Assembly (NCBI GenBank): GCA_022113835.1
Contig: JAILWY010000001.1
Coordinates: forward strand, 9,672,001-9,736,000
Length of the DNA stretch: 64,000 nt
Origin: Atopsyche davidsoni
Lineage: Eukaryota > Arthropoda > Insecta > Trichoptera > Hydrobiosidae
Direction of reading: 5' to 3'
Part shown: positions 50,879-64,000 of the stretch, piece after piece
Position numbering within the stretch: the first letter of the stretch is position 1
Layout of the letters: each line of letters begins with the position of its first letter
Position numbers and translations under genes: made by a program
The notes under the pieces: model-generated
Told to the model about the DNA's origin: nothing
The model's input: only the letters and a program-made list of their open reading frames with translations
The model's database searches: none

Positions 50879-53800
50879 CTGCGCCAAATAATGACAAATG
50901 ATTTTTGTTTCAAGGTGTTCGATGAATGAAATGTATTATCTTCGAAACGATGTTTTTTCAATAACATGAGTGCAAGCTGGATGACTTTGATTGAATGTTG
51001 ATAAACGATAAATACCTTGAAATTATGTTATTTTTTGACAACACATCATCTAAGCGGATATCATTTTGTTTATGAATCTATAAAATAGTTATTGCAAAGT
51101 AATCAAGTCATTAACGGAGATGTTACAAATGGTCAAGAAAAATTCAGCAATAAATCATAACATATTTTTTTCATAAATTTAAATAATACAAGGTACTTCA
51201 ATCAGTGTCTGGTAAATTCAGAGTTATTTTTTAGTTCTTATATTAATTGTTTGGAAAATATTAACGGAAACCGCATTATATTCATTTAATCTTACAATGT
51301 GATTTTAACCACAGTCTAGTCGTTAGTTACTTGACCGATAGCGGAATATCCTTTTTAAATTCCACAAATTAATTAAAATTTTGAAATAAATACTTTTTTA
51401 ACCGCTTTGAATATTATACCCGCGTGTAATTTTTTTTTTTAAAACTTCAAAAATATTAATTATATATCATTTTATCTAAAGGATTCGTGAAGTTTTAATC
51501 TCGACTAATATAAATAAAATCAAGCACTAATTTTTTTTGTGAAAAAACTGTTTAATTTTTATTAATACGAAAAAAGATGTTTCGTTACAATTGTCATAAA
51601 ATTTTTAGTCATAGTGATCTTGCAGATAGTCTCGATTGAATCACCTGATCGATGGCTACACTCATCTTACAATCGTTTTAACCCACTTTTTTTAAAGGTA
51701 GGAACAAAAATTTAATGACGGCAATACCAAGCACTTACTCAAATGAGAAATAACCATGACTCTTCAATATATAATATTCAAATTTCAAAATGTAATAACC
51801 TAATACAGAAGTAAGTATCTTATCAATTCGGCACAATTTATTATGAGAGTCGAATCAAATTTCATAAATTACAGATTAATTTTCAAATTTAATTTTGAAA
51901 CTTAACAGGGCCAAGTAATCATAAGGCCTTCACTGATATTTTATTTTAATTAACCGTAGAAACCTGATGAATTAGAAAATTAAAATAATATTATTGCACA
52001 AGTTAAACATTTTGTTTTCTAATATCTTCATAGAACAATTGAAGAAGTTATATGGTATTCTCTCATCAAAACATGTTAGAGTAAATTTAATGCTCGCATG
52101 GCCAATGGCGAGTGACATAAACCTTGTTATTATAAATACAAATATGTAACTATTTATAGCTTAAACCAAGAGTTAAACACAGCTAATTTAGTTTAAATGA
52201 ACCAGAAAATATGAAGAGAGTTTTGTGGTTTCCGAGCGAAACTCATCAAAAGCCGGTTTTCTGGTGTAATTTCAAATAAGTTAGCTACTTAGAGTTATTA
52301 TAATTCTGGTTAAAAAAAATTCAGCTTAAAGTGAAATTCTAAATTCACATATTTTTAAATACAAAGTTCATATAAAAATCACTTTATTTGCATACTCTCT
52401 GCATAAAAATAATGCGTTTATTATAATAAAATGAAGTATTCATTTATCAGATTCAGATAAGTATTAAGTATATGCGTATATTTTTTCGCATATTTTTGAT
52501 AATTTATTGAACTCATGGTTGAACTTATGCTGAAAAAAAGGTAACTGTTACTTTCGAGGTGACAATGAATATATAAATTAAATATGTATTTGAGGATTAG
52601 TCTAGTTTTATATCAGCCTTCAAAGCTTACGTTACCTTGGTTTGGCATAACAGATAATCGATGTATCTATTTACAATTTTTTTTAAAATACCAGCATTTG
52701 TATCCAACTAAAATTAAACGGATAAAAATGAAATTTACTACAGAGTTTTTTTTAATTCTATATTTTTCGAATAATCTTATGGCTTCATAATGAAAAACGT
52801 GAGCCGTAATATTAATATTGTCCGAATTGAATTATAAAATATAACAAACCATCGAAAAACCGCAAACGCAGTTTCTAAGAGTTTTTTTATTGCATTGTAA
52901 AAAAAATAATAGTTTTTAGATTATTTTACTGCACAGTCCGCTATTGTAGAAAGCGAGTTATTCTTTGTTACTGATATGTTTACATAATACTACAGCTAAA
53001 TGATTATTTAAAATAAAACATGAAGGTTGTAGAAGTCTTTGTTCCAACTAAAATAATATGTTGAAACATTTACCGAATAAACTACATATTGGACTTCAAA
53101 GAGACATACGTATTGTTTCAAGTAAACTATAAGCACGAATTAAGATTTCTTAAATTTTAGACACCTATAAACAATATCCGTTTTTTTAATTTTTTACACA
53201 AATCAAATAGTCGCTGTTCTATTTTCAACATGCAGTTAACATATTATTTTAATATATTTAACAAAAAAAATGTTGAAGATAAGAGATAATAAACAATGTA
53301 AATATCGAATTACTAAGAATTATAAAAATACCATAATATTTTGACCACATTTACAGATAAATAAATATTCATTTTTACAAAATTTTCTAAAGCAAAACAG
53401 TCTAAAATCTAGAATCGCACGCAGTGGACTGCGAAGAAAGGGGATTCAAGAATATTTATAAAAAACTTCAAGTGTTATTCGAAAGACCGACAGCCCTTCG
53501 TCATAAAACGCATCGGATAAAAAGAAACCCTCAGCCAAAAACAGTAAGCAAAAACTGTTAATTATTATATTAACTATTTTAATTCATATTCATATTTATG
53601 AAGAAACCTTATTACTGCATTTAAAATATATATAAGTTTAAGATTGGTTATTTTTGTAGTTATAGTTATATTTGTTACATTTGATCTCACAAACAAATCG
53701 CACCAAAATGGTTTGATCTCAGCTGTCACTTTTTGCAAGGCACTACATTGGTAATCAGAATTCCGTCCACCAACTTACACAAGGCAATGTAACAACCTTG

Positions 53801-56800
53801 AGATATATCCAATCCACAGCTTTAATAAATGCCTCAATAATACGAGTTAATGCCAAAAGTTCAACGTGTGCGTCCAAGTACAGGTTCTATAATTCCAAAA
53901 ATAATTAGATATGTTTCAGCATCTGCAACAAAATTTTGATCAAAATCGAAACTTGCTAGAAACCTGTTTACTAACCTTATTTCAAAAATGCGTCTCGACT
54001 TGATTTAAAAAAGAAACCGGATATTGCACAATAGACCAAAAAAAAGACAAACGTGTAATTATTTTTCTAACACCAGCACATCTGTCGGTATTGTTTACGA
54101 AAGATTTTTTTACAAACACTTACTATATAAACAGCGAATTTTTACTTTTCTAAAACCGGTTCAGAACTTTGAGTGCACAGGTATTTAGTTCAAATACCGG
54201 CGCACAAAATAAAGACATAAAAACAATGATTTGTAAACAAAAGTCGACGCAAAAAAAAAACATTTCACAAATTCTTGTAAATCAAAAGAAATAACTGCAC
54301 CAGGAAAAGGTGTTAGAATACTAAAATTAACGATTTTAAATGGCTGACCGTAGAGAAAATTTAAATTGATTTCGTCAGTAATTTTGGTAATGTACATATT
54401 AAAATATTATATTATGAACACTTATCACTTATGTATTGTCCATGGAACTAGTTTCCGTCGTCATTTTAAAGATATTTAAAAATTTATTTTAAATATTAAA
54501 AATATTATAGTATAAATTTAAATCAGACAATCCGACCTTTACATCTTCATTAAACATTCATTCTTATGAAAGCGTTAACTATAAAAGTACTATTTTACTT
54601 GTTTTTTTTTAACATTAACTTTAATAAATGTAAATTCATAACTTATTTGATTCTTCTTTTTCTGTTTTCAACAACAACAAAAAACCCAATCCGAAATTAA
54701 TTTAATAAAAATAACCCATTGACAACTTTAAACGTATTTGGTAAAATGAAATGAAAATTATTTATTATTGGACGACATGTGTGTAACGACGCAATATTTA
54801 CCGTCGTGCAACATTTTATAATTGAATTATACAATTTCCCCATATACTAGGTCAGGTACTCGTTATAAATGAATATTCAAAAGAATGAAGACGAGATTTT
54901 TAAAGTTATTGAGGTGAACTCAGAGTTACGCATGCCTGAACCAGTTAGTCTCTAGAGGCAGTCAGTGTGAACATACGAGTTCTTTACTGGAAATTGTATT
55001 GAATTATGTCTATTTGTAAAAACCTTGGTTATGGTAATAGTAATTAAGTTTTTTTTTTTGAAAACCGTATGTTTTTAGTGAAAAATGTTTTAAACGTGCT
55101 TTGAACATCAAGACGTTAAAATAGAATATTTGCCTATATTCACTCACTCAGTTGCCACTCTTTTGACAACACATATTTTTAGGAAAAAATATTTAAGATA
55201 TTTATGTACTATTCTTTTATTTAGTTAATTTTAATACACAACATATTTTCATTTATAAATTAAAAACACATTTAAGGTTTCAGACTCATATGTAATAAAA
55301 ACTATTTTCAAGTTCTGTGTTTACTGTGGTATATGTGGTTATATTAGTTTAAAAATATAAATTATCAAATGAAGAAACATCGGTATATATATTTTTTAAA
55401 TATCTATAAAATTCATCTACATTTAATTAGCGTTAAATCTCTTCACGTCAACTCACGGATATGCACTATCTCTCAAGAAAACAAAAAACTGATTTCTATT
55501 TGAACTTGCAGCCACACAAACTTTAAATAAACTTGTTTTGTAGGTCAATACCAAACAATAAAAAAAACAACAAATGCAGATAAAAAGAAAGTTCATAAAT
55601 TGCTGCACAAACAGGAAACTGCCATGACTTTTGTGAATTTATATTAATTTTAATTTAGAAAGCAAACGGATTCATCCTACATTTGAATTCGCATATTATG
55701 CAAATGTCACATTGGAGACATGCACTCAAAAAAAGCAAGGCCAAATTCCTCCACTTCTAGTGACGCACCTATGTAAATCAAATCGAAATTAATTAATTTT
55801 TAACTGTCATTTCTAAATTAACATAAAACTCTAACCCATGATAAACAGTCACCGCTTATAAATCATTTAGATACAGTATTTTGTTTCATTATTAATATTT
55901 AATATCAAAAACGCGTTTATTAAATTACGTCAATGGAAAATATACTTTCAGTTCAAACAGTTAGCATTTTAACTGTCGATCTTATCACAAACTTTTACAG
56001 CTCTTTCAAGTTTCAGTTATTGACTTTTTTAATAAATTAGTATTACTGGTACGATTTATGGAATTTGCTTAAATATCACCTATAAGTGGAAAACACCTTT
56101 GCAATCATCGTAGATTTTAAACACTTTATACCCTTCAGTTTTTGGATTTTATAAGTTTAAAACTGAAATCATCGAATGATTTTAATTTCATGAAACAATC
56201 CTGATTTTGTTTTAGAAAAAAGATTATCTTATCTTATTAATTTATTGACTTTATTTTTGCAAACAAACCACTTGTACTACCAGTGTTGGGTATATTTACA
56301 TTTTTTTTATAATAATTCATTAGATTTTTTTGTTGTATAAAGTTATAAAAATAATATTACTTAAAAAATAAACATACATGTAAAGTAAATTACTTTAAGC
56401 AGATCATATCTAGAATGACAGATATTTTTCACCTAGCAGCATAGTAGCTACCTAATTTTTCCTCAAACCTTAATTTAATCTTATTTATTAATAAATAAAG
56501 CATACAAATATATCAAAAATAATGTGAGATCAATATTTTAATATGTGTAAATGCCAAGGCAATAAGTGCTCATAGCATACAATCAATAAATTCATTTCAA
56601 GACTGATAGTGCCTCCATACCATCATAATGTATTCCTTTTTTATCAACGATGTGACTGGAAACAGGTTTTCTTTTAAATGTCAGTGTTGCTGGTCATTTC
56701 GTTTCCCGAAATAACTTGTAAATCTAGTGCAGATATCTGCATATTATTCTGATTTCTATTTATATTTATTAACATTTCTATTTACTTCAATAGGTATTTT

Positions 56801-59800
56801 AAAACTTTACATCTGAGAATATTACATAGAAAATCTATTACTACACGAATGACACGTCATTTCAGAGTGATTTCTTTGCAATTGATTTATTTCTCTGTCA
56901 ATTTTACAATCTTGCTGGATTGAAATGAATTTATAATGAATACTCAACAACAAGCTTTTACTACTTTGAAAATACGAAATTTTTATTTATATCAATATCA
57001 GTTTTCTCACATTGATTCATTGCATAATATGGTTAAATGTCCCTTCTCTTGCAAAACCCTTTCACTTCTGCAATATACTATATATATTCAATTGTGTTTG
57101 TTTTTTCACATAATACTTTTTCAATACTTTTTTTAGCATTATCAGTATAAGCAATACATAAAAAGAGTTTTTTTGCAAATATTTACCATTTAATTAACTA
57201 ACGAAAACAATAGAGCACTTTTTCGCACAATCATCTTCTTTAGCATTTATTCATACAAATTATGACTTAGATACACTGTTCTCAACTGCTTTTTTATTTC
57301 AAGCAATTATGTCGTTTTATCAACAGAATCAATCAAACTGTCATGTGAATTTTTCCACAGTATTGGGACATCATTTAAATTTTGTAATAAGGGAACGCCA
57401 AGCCTACAAAAAAACATTAAATAAATAGAAAAAAGTTAAGTAAAACACATTTTATAAGAAAGTAGAAATCAATAAGTCTAACCGTAGAAAACGTTAACAA
57501 AATGGCAGGATTTCTGCATTGGTGTTTTATTAGGGGAATGGGTGTTATGATTTATCTAGTTCGCATTTTATAATATACATGAGATCATATTATAAACAGG
57601 GTGAGCCTTATGGCCATGCAAGGATAACTTCTTCTTCCAAGGTCTCAAATTTAAAGTCATATGGGAAGATAATCCGATTCCGGATAGCTGTTGATATTAT
57701 TTTAATGGCTCACTAAAATACGTGGCATTTAAATGTTAAGCTCGCTGAAAAATGATCCACTTTTAAATGTTACTTGATTTTGATGAAACGACATACCATA
57801 CTGACCAGACATACCTGTAACACAAATTAATCATATTTCGTGAACAAGGAAAATCAACTACTTGCACGATTTGGTAAAACTAAAAAAATATATCGAGACC
57901 TTTCCGTGACCATAAAGATCTTTCAGTAAAATTGCAAGAACACAAAATAGAAAAATGATTTACCATTTATTAATACTTTACCGTTTAACCATTAAAAGAA
58001 AGCATAAATAGATATCGATGTTATTTTAACGAACATTATAAAAATATAATATCAGTTTCCATAATATTAGCCAACTCCCAACTTTTGCTTATTTAATAAA
58101 TCAAACACGATCTCAAAACGTTCTCATTTAAACTAAAATACAGAAGACACACTTCAAAGACTTTCATCCTTTTTTTATATTTATTGCATAAGGTAACATT
58201 AATTAATGTAAGTTCCTTCATATTTCACAAACATGATAAAGTGCCATAACCATATTTTTAGAAAGATTCCCATACATCGTAATATACTACTGAAACACAT
58301 TTTAGTTTGAGTAATTATAATATTGATTGAAATAAATCCTCATTACATCAATCAAATATTTACTGAATTAATATTAATGGATAGTCGTTAAACGAAATCG
58401 AAACTTTAATCTGGAGCGATAACTGTTAGCTTGGTCTTTCAAATTGATTTAACCAGTTCAAAGAATTCATTTCAAAAAAAAAGAAAACATGTATTTAGGT
58501 TATAATCAAACAAAGTGAATCGTTTCGGAGCAATCATTAGTCAACTTCGTGACTGCCTCCCGAGCAGCGATAAATTCATTAAGAACTTTCGTTCGTGCAA
58601 GAACACTAGCCCGGGGTCGCGTCTGAAACTCAAATGCAAAGCCGACAATTTACACACTAACTAGCGCATTTCAATAATCTATCAAAATATGCCTTGATAA
58701 TTTCCTTAATTTGGTCACATTGCAAATTTGCTCTCAGACCTGTTTTGCGGTCTGTTTCAACACAAAACGACTTTCTTTGCTCGTACAAACGGTTCGTCAT
58801 GCAACTTCATGACTAAACTGCATTAATTTACGTACATGAACGGATCTTTTGTGAGCACTGACATGTTTTTTGCTCTTTACAACATTTGTATGGCCAACAA
58901 GCTTGATTGAATAGCTGAGCATCTCTTACATTCAAAACCAAAAGACTTAAAAAAATATATTACACATGATAAATTAAATTTAGTTTTATCAAGCCGAGAG
59001 GCTTTTCAATAAAATATTTTCGTGTTATTTTGTTCCTTATATCTTATAACGACCCTAAAAATGTTAATATCAAACTCGGGTCGTTACAACTGAGAAAAAT
59101 AGATCAGTTGGCATCTCTAACATGACTCTTAATTCACTTGACTCCGATGCTCTTTTAAAAATACATCAATTAAACGAGGTTGATGATCTTGAATACGTTA
59201 CCTCATCATGCAAGTTCCTGGAATAAAACATAAATGAGAATAATTGAAGTCACTGATTTACCATATTATAACGAAGTATTTTCTTTGTAACGAATTCACA
59301 CATCAAATTTTCTCCTTTGGTATTATACAATATTTCAACAATTGTTATCACCTCATAAAAAACGAAATGATTTCAATAATATTATTACATATCCAAGTGA
59401 AAATAATATAACTTTCATTGACGATCGCCGTTTTCCGTCAGAATAATAAAGTCGTGTAATCTCCATACCGTTTCTTCATTGTTCTCCAAATATTTGATGA
59501 AAGAGGCGCAAAAATATTCTCACTAAAGTATTTCGAAACTACAAAAGAAAGTAAAATCGCCATTATTCTTTATCCCAAAAGCCCATTGTTGGGTGTTAAT
59601 ATTTGTACTAAACGCTCTTTCAAAAATAACTAATAAAGCTCGACAATGATTTAAAAATTGAAGAAAAATGTAAACGAAATATTTTCATAAGTAATTTTAA
59701 AATTAAACCAATTTTTAAAATAAATTAACCATTTTTTGTGGTAGTGATACACACATTAAGGAATCAACTCTTGTTTAAAAAAAATATCTGTGTACTTTGT

Positions 59801-59879
59801 CTGAAACACTATTCGATTTAAGTAATTTATTACAGGAATACATTAGTAAAACTACTTTTTAATTCCATGTAGATCAGAA
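50879..59879. other. Gene-poor AT-rich interval
   Basis: No gene supported on either strand. A small GC-richer patch lies at about 58.54-58.64 kb. Confidence 0.5.
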
Positions 59880-59924
59880 TGACTGTTACAGTTGATCGGA
59901 TTTTGCACCGAGCGCTGCGTTGTG

Positions 59925-59970
59925 CTTGTCACGTGATTGGCGATTGTAGTTTGTGACGTCACGTGCCCCT
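59925..59970. promoter_or_regulatory. Twin E-box and CRE cluster
   Basis: CACGTG at 59930-59935 and again at 59960-59965, exactly 30 bp apart. The second overlaps GTGACGTCAC (59953-59962), which holds the full CRE TGACGTCA. These are classical bHLH-ZIP and CREB/ATF sites; such overlap within 40 bp of otherwise AT-rich DNA is unlikely by chance. Target gene unknown. Confidence 0.35.
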
Positions 59971-62611
59971 GACTACTTTTGTTTAAAAAATACTTTAATT
60001 GCTATCATTATTTCCTAGTTTGAGATTATCATATTTAAAAAATATTATTTTTAGAAAAAGGTAAATTCAACAATAAAACGATCCAAAAAATTTTTTTTTT
60101 ATTTTTCAAATGTATTTAAATGTTTCCATCACTTGCGTTATATTTAATAAAATATAATAAACTTAATCACAATGTTTTTTTTTTTAATTAAGAGCACAAA
60201 GGTTCTAACATCGGCTTGGCAATAGAAGCCAATTATCCTTGAATCAAAAACAAAATGTTTATATTATCTCGCATTAGACGTGAAAACCAAGCTGGTGAAA
60301 TATTTATAATTGTTTAAAACCATTTTTTTTTTTTAAGAAAGAAAGAACCTTTATTTTAATTTACTTCTTTGATTATAAAACTACTTTCAAAAATATATTA
60401 TTAACTATTTAAAAATGAAAATACTTACATGCCTCAGCTACACAGAAACGTAATTCCTTATTTTATATGTTTGAAGTAATATTGTGTATACACGACATGT
60501 TTAGTCGAGCATATTTGGCTGTGTTTGTGGTCACGAATATATTTTCTAGAAACGATGTTCAGCCACAGCAGCTGTTTACATAAACTCATGTAGAATATAA
60601 AGCTTTGTCTGCATTATGCTACATTAATATCACTCGGATATGCACGCATACCTGCAAACAAAACACGCACCCACGCGTTAAATCAGGTGTACTTTTCGTT
60701 ACGAGATCAGCAGTGTCTCCTGATATTATTTTTTCTTATAGTGATTGACTTCCGGCTTAAATATAATCAAACGTGCATTCTTATAATCCGTACCGTGAAT
60801 ACGAATGTAATTAGTAACCAATTCTAGCTAATACAATGTAAACCAGTTTTTGAAGTGCACACTGAAAAAACTCGAACTTTGCAGTCATTGATACATATTT
60901 AATGGCACTGATTTTTATCTGCATATAGTAAATCTTAAGATAAAGTTTATGTCATTATATTTTTATTTATAATGGTTTGAAACATAAATGAAATACCGAT
61001 AAGAATTAATAAAAAATAAACGTATTTCGTGCCGTATGGTTAAATGGGGTATTTGTAAAATATTGATCGAAAATCCGAACTGTAAATATAAATATAATTG
61101 AACTATTAAGAATTTGATCCTTGGAATAAAGTAATAAGTTGATATATAATGACTTTTGGTTTTTGCAAGTTTTTATTATATTTTGCCGATTATAGAACTG
61201 TTATTAGTGTACTGAGTGTTTTTTTAAGCTAACTTTTGCGTATCTACAGTTTTTCAGATTATCTTATAATTTCATTAGATTTTAAATAATATAAGTTTGT
61301 AATAAAAAAAACGTGACTTTATAAGGAGAGGCTTACCTAAAAATATTGCAGAATACGGGTACGCTTAGTTTCTCAAACAAAATATGCAAATAGGTTCTTA
61401 TATTATTTTCTTGTGTTTTTTTTTGATGCTGTCCCTAATTTTTTTATTATGTGTGATTTTTTCTGGAGTAATAATTTAATTTTAAGGAATAAAATGTTAT
61501 AAGTTCATATCTAATCGCGAAAAAGAACCACGTCGGTATATTGAAGCACATATGAACTGCTCCTTAAACTTCAGATATTACCGTAAAATTTTACTGCACA
61601 TACTAATGCAGGCGATGCATGCACAAAGGCACTGCACGCTCTATAACTTATCATTACATTCTTAGAAAAAAAAATTTTTTCCTGCATACTGACATTATGA
61701 ATTTTATATTATTTTAGCGATTATTTCTGCACTGAATACCAACATAAGTAGAGAGAAAAAACTATATGTATTTGAAATTAATTATCAACGCGTATTTAAA
61801 AGTGCTCAGGGCTGTTTTATGTCCATGCATGCGACCGATAAATAAAAACCTTGAAATAATTTGTACATATTCTTAATATGATCTTGCAACCATTACTTCT
61901 GCAGATAGTGAGTATAAATCAATCATTTACAACTAATACCTGATTCACGATCTATTAGTAAATGGTCTATTTATATTGTCTATAGGATTAAAATACAAAT
62001 ATAATTTAATTGTAAGCAATACCAATGCAAAGGATATACTGCTTATAACCTAAATAATTTAAACTTAAACATATTCTAATACATTTATATTTCTAATGCT
62101 CTATTATCAACATTCAGTATAGAATTACTTGAGCATGACTAATCATTGTAACTTTATAGGCAAGTATTTATATGATTTACAATACAATTTCAATACGAAC
62201 GGGCAAATACACACATAATATTTATACCTGCTAATAAAAAGCTTCCGCATTACATATCGTATATCTTAAAATCTTTGATAAAGTTTTTTTATCTACAACT
62301 ATACTACCGACGATATGTTTTAAAATATTATTTTAATATTCATTTTCTTTTGTTACTAAATTACCTAGTCATAATTATTTTAAGGTGGTCTTTAAATATA
62401 ATAACATCTATAATATTATTAATAATCTCATAATTAATCTATAAAATAAAGAGCATGTTCGTTTCAGTTATATACTATTTAAAACACTCTCAATTTTTAA
62501 AGTATTTACATCCGGTAAGTAGTAGTAGTAGAATCATTCAAAGTATAGCGATAACCTATGCATAAAAACTAGTAAATATATTATTGATTAAGTATAAAAT
62601 ATGTCTATTTT
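59971..62611. other. AT-rich interval without recognised features
   Basis: Neither strand shows a supported exon or structured RNA. Confidence 0.5.
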
Positions 62612-62665
62612 TTGGATTGGACGTCAATCAGATGCGCATTTATTACCCGTTACGGGTTTATTATA

Positions 62666-62864
62666 TTATTACTAATATGATTAGGCACATTAGTTCATAC
62701 ATAGAAGATGATTAAAGAAACTCTCAGAAAAATATCATCGTGATTTGTGTGTTCAAATGTGGATGTGGGTTCAAATCCCACACAAATCACAATAATATTT
62801 TTCTGAGAGTTTCTTTAATCATCTTCTATGTATGAACTAATGTGCCTTATCATATTAGTAATAA
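62666..62864. repeat. Fold-back element, about 86-bp arms with a 27-nt loop
   Basis: The left arm from 62666 pairs with the right arm ending 62864; the unpaired loop is 62752-62778. I find three mismatches in the arms. The loop region contains two copies of GTTCAAAT, and the second one lies in GTGGGTTCAAATCCCAC, which matches a tRNA T-arm or pol III B box. The arm sequence matches the palindrome at 36285-36450 in its inner part, and the left flank (62612-62665) resembles 36230-36284, including TTGGATT and a run like AATCAGATGCGCATTTATT. This is therefore a dispersed family, likely a non-autonomous SINE or fold-back transposon. Confidence 0.9.
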
Positions 62865-64000
62865 GTATAAAATAAATAATAATGTAAAAAATGTTGTCTT
62901 CAGTTTAACTTTGGAAGGAAATCATATTTTTTTAAATTTAAAATATGCATGTGGTTTCAGTAGCCACTGGTTACGTAGCTTTATATGCATCAACATAACG
63001 CCGATCATAATTAACTGCTCCCGTTACCGTTTTCGCTTTCGTTGGTGCTAGCAGTAATATGTAAATAATAGAAGTAAAAGTATAAAATCACTCTCGTCTA
63101 ATTCTTTTATGACAATTTAAACTCAAATCGGGAGTTCCACTATACAAAAAAGCAATTAGAGTTACATCTTAATTCCTTTCTGATGAGCCTTCATCGTGAT
63201 GACGATACGTATGTCAGGTTTCATGATTCGCGCGTTGATCTCACTTGTGTGGGTTTAGATATTTTTAATGCATCGAGCTTATTATTAAATACTCAATATT
63301 AATATTGATATAAGAATTAAATCAAATACTTAAGTTTTAATATAAAAAAACCTTTATATATGTTCTTTGAAATAAATAAATATTTAAAACATTTTATTTT
63401 TACATTTATTTAAAAAAATATATAGAAAAAACAAGTTTGTAAGTTTTATTTTTACTTTTATTTAAATATTTTGTAATGATAAATCAATTTAAAAATACAC
63501 CACGTAAACATTTAATATTATCTGTAATTTAAAGATATTGCGCAATTTTTAAAATAATTTTTTTTGAAAGTATACTGACTGGCTTGAATGTAAAGCTGAA
63601 ATTATTAATACTTATGTCTTATATAATGTATTGTCAATTAGTATATCAACATATTTTTAGATACAGCTACGATAGTTTAGTATTATAAAATTCACTTGAG
63701 GTTTCCTTGCCTAGACAGGGATATCATATTATATTCTATAGGCTAAGAGTCAACTATCCCAACCATGAAACCAGTAAATCAATCAATGTTTGAACACTTG
63801 GGGTGCTATATATAAGATGTTGGAGTAAGTATATGTTAATATACTATAAGTGCACAACAAACCAATACGCCTTTGATCGTTTTCCACTTAAAGTAAACAA
63901 CTTGCATGAAGTAACATTTCTAACGTTTGAGTGGCACGATTTTACTTAAATTTACTTGAAGTATTTGTAAAACATAATGTGATATATTCGTGAATAAATG
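62865..64000. other. AT-rich right end of the window
   Basis: No supported feature; a 69-codon plus frame at 62842-63051 overlaps the fold-back arm and is judged chance. Confidence 0.5.

Noticed and set aside
62761..62790. tRNA gene suggested by a T-arm-like hairpin
   Set aside because: No acceptor stem, D-arm or anticodon arm is present; it lies inside the loop of a fold-back repeat.
1..64000. CRISPR arrays, bacterial operons, rRNA genes
   Set aside because: No regularly spaced short repeats other than coding minisatellites, no operon-like organisation and no rRNA-like conserved blocks were seen.

Overview
The window looks like nuclear DNA of an insect, most likely a moth or butterfly. It is very AT-rich, has short GT-AG introns, and carries Thr/Pro-rich extracellular-type coding sequence. 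Two fold-back repeats contain a stretch resembling, from memory, a common lepidopteran interspersed repeat. There is no sign of bacterial organisation: no operons, Shine-Dalgarno sites or CRISPR. The order-level assignment is inference and could not be tested by search.

Left part (about 3.7-17 kb): one large multi-exon gene on the minus strand, reconstructed from eleven exons. Read in transcription order they are 16984-15572, 15222-15094, 14991-14200, 13813-13700, 12093-9391, 8923-8672, 8517-7654, 7576-6566, 6332-6066, 4904-4782 and 4011-3934. They join in one frame into a 2581-residue C-terminal portion ending in a TGA stop, and all ten internal introns are phase 0. The protein is almost entirely low complexity: an Arg/Ser-rich segment, Ser/Thr-rich mucin-like segments with coding minisatellites, short repeated leucine-rich helices, an Arg/Pro-rich segment, and a conserved-looking Ala/Gln/Gly C-terminus. 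It is best described as a large secreted or extracellular-matrix (cuticle-type) mucin. The start codon, signal peptide and any folded domain were not found; they lie upstream (higher coordinates), in small unseen exons or outside the window.

Right part (about 17-64 kb): 47 kb of AT-rich sequence without a convincing complete gene. It could be the 5' introns of the mucin gene, intergenic DNA, or both. It holds an archipelago of short GC/CpG-richer islands (near 18.9, 19.7, 24.1, 29.5, 35.8, 41.3, 42.3, 43.8 and 49.2 kb) that look like regulatory elements or first exons. It also holds CRE and E-box palindromes, one plausible orphan exon on the minus strand (50729-50878), and two related fold-back elements. 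The one at 36285-36450 is a perfect 166-bp palindrome without spacer. The other, at 62666-62864, has about 86-bp arms around a 27-nt loop.

The first 3.7 kb is downstream flanking sequence and the probable 3' UTR of the mucin gene.
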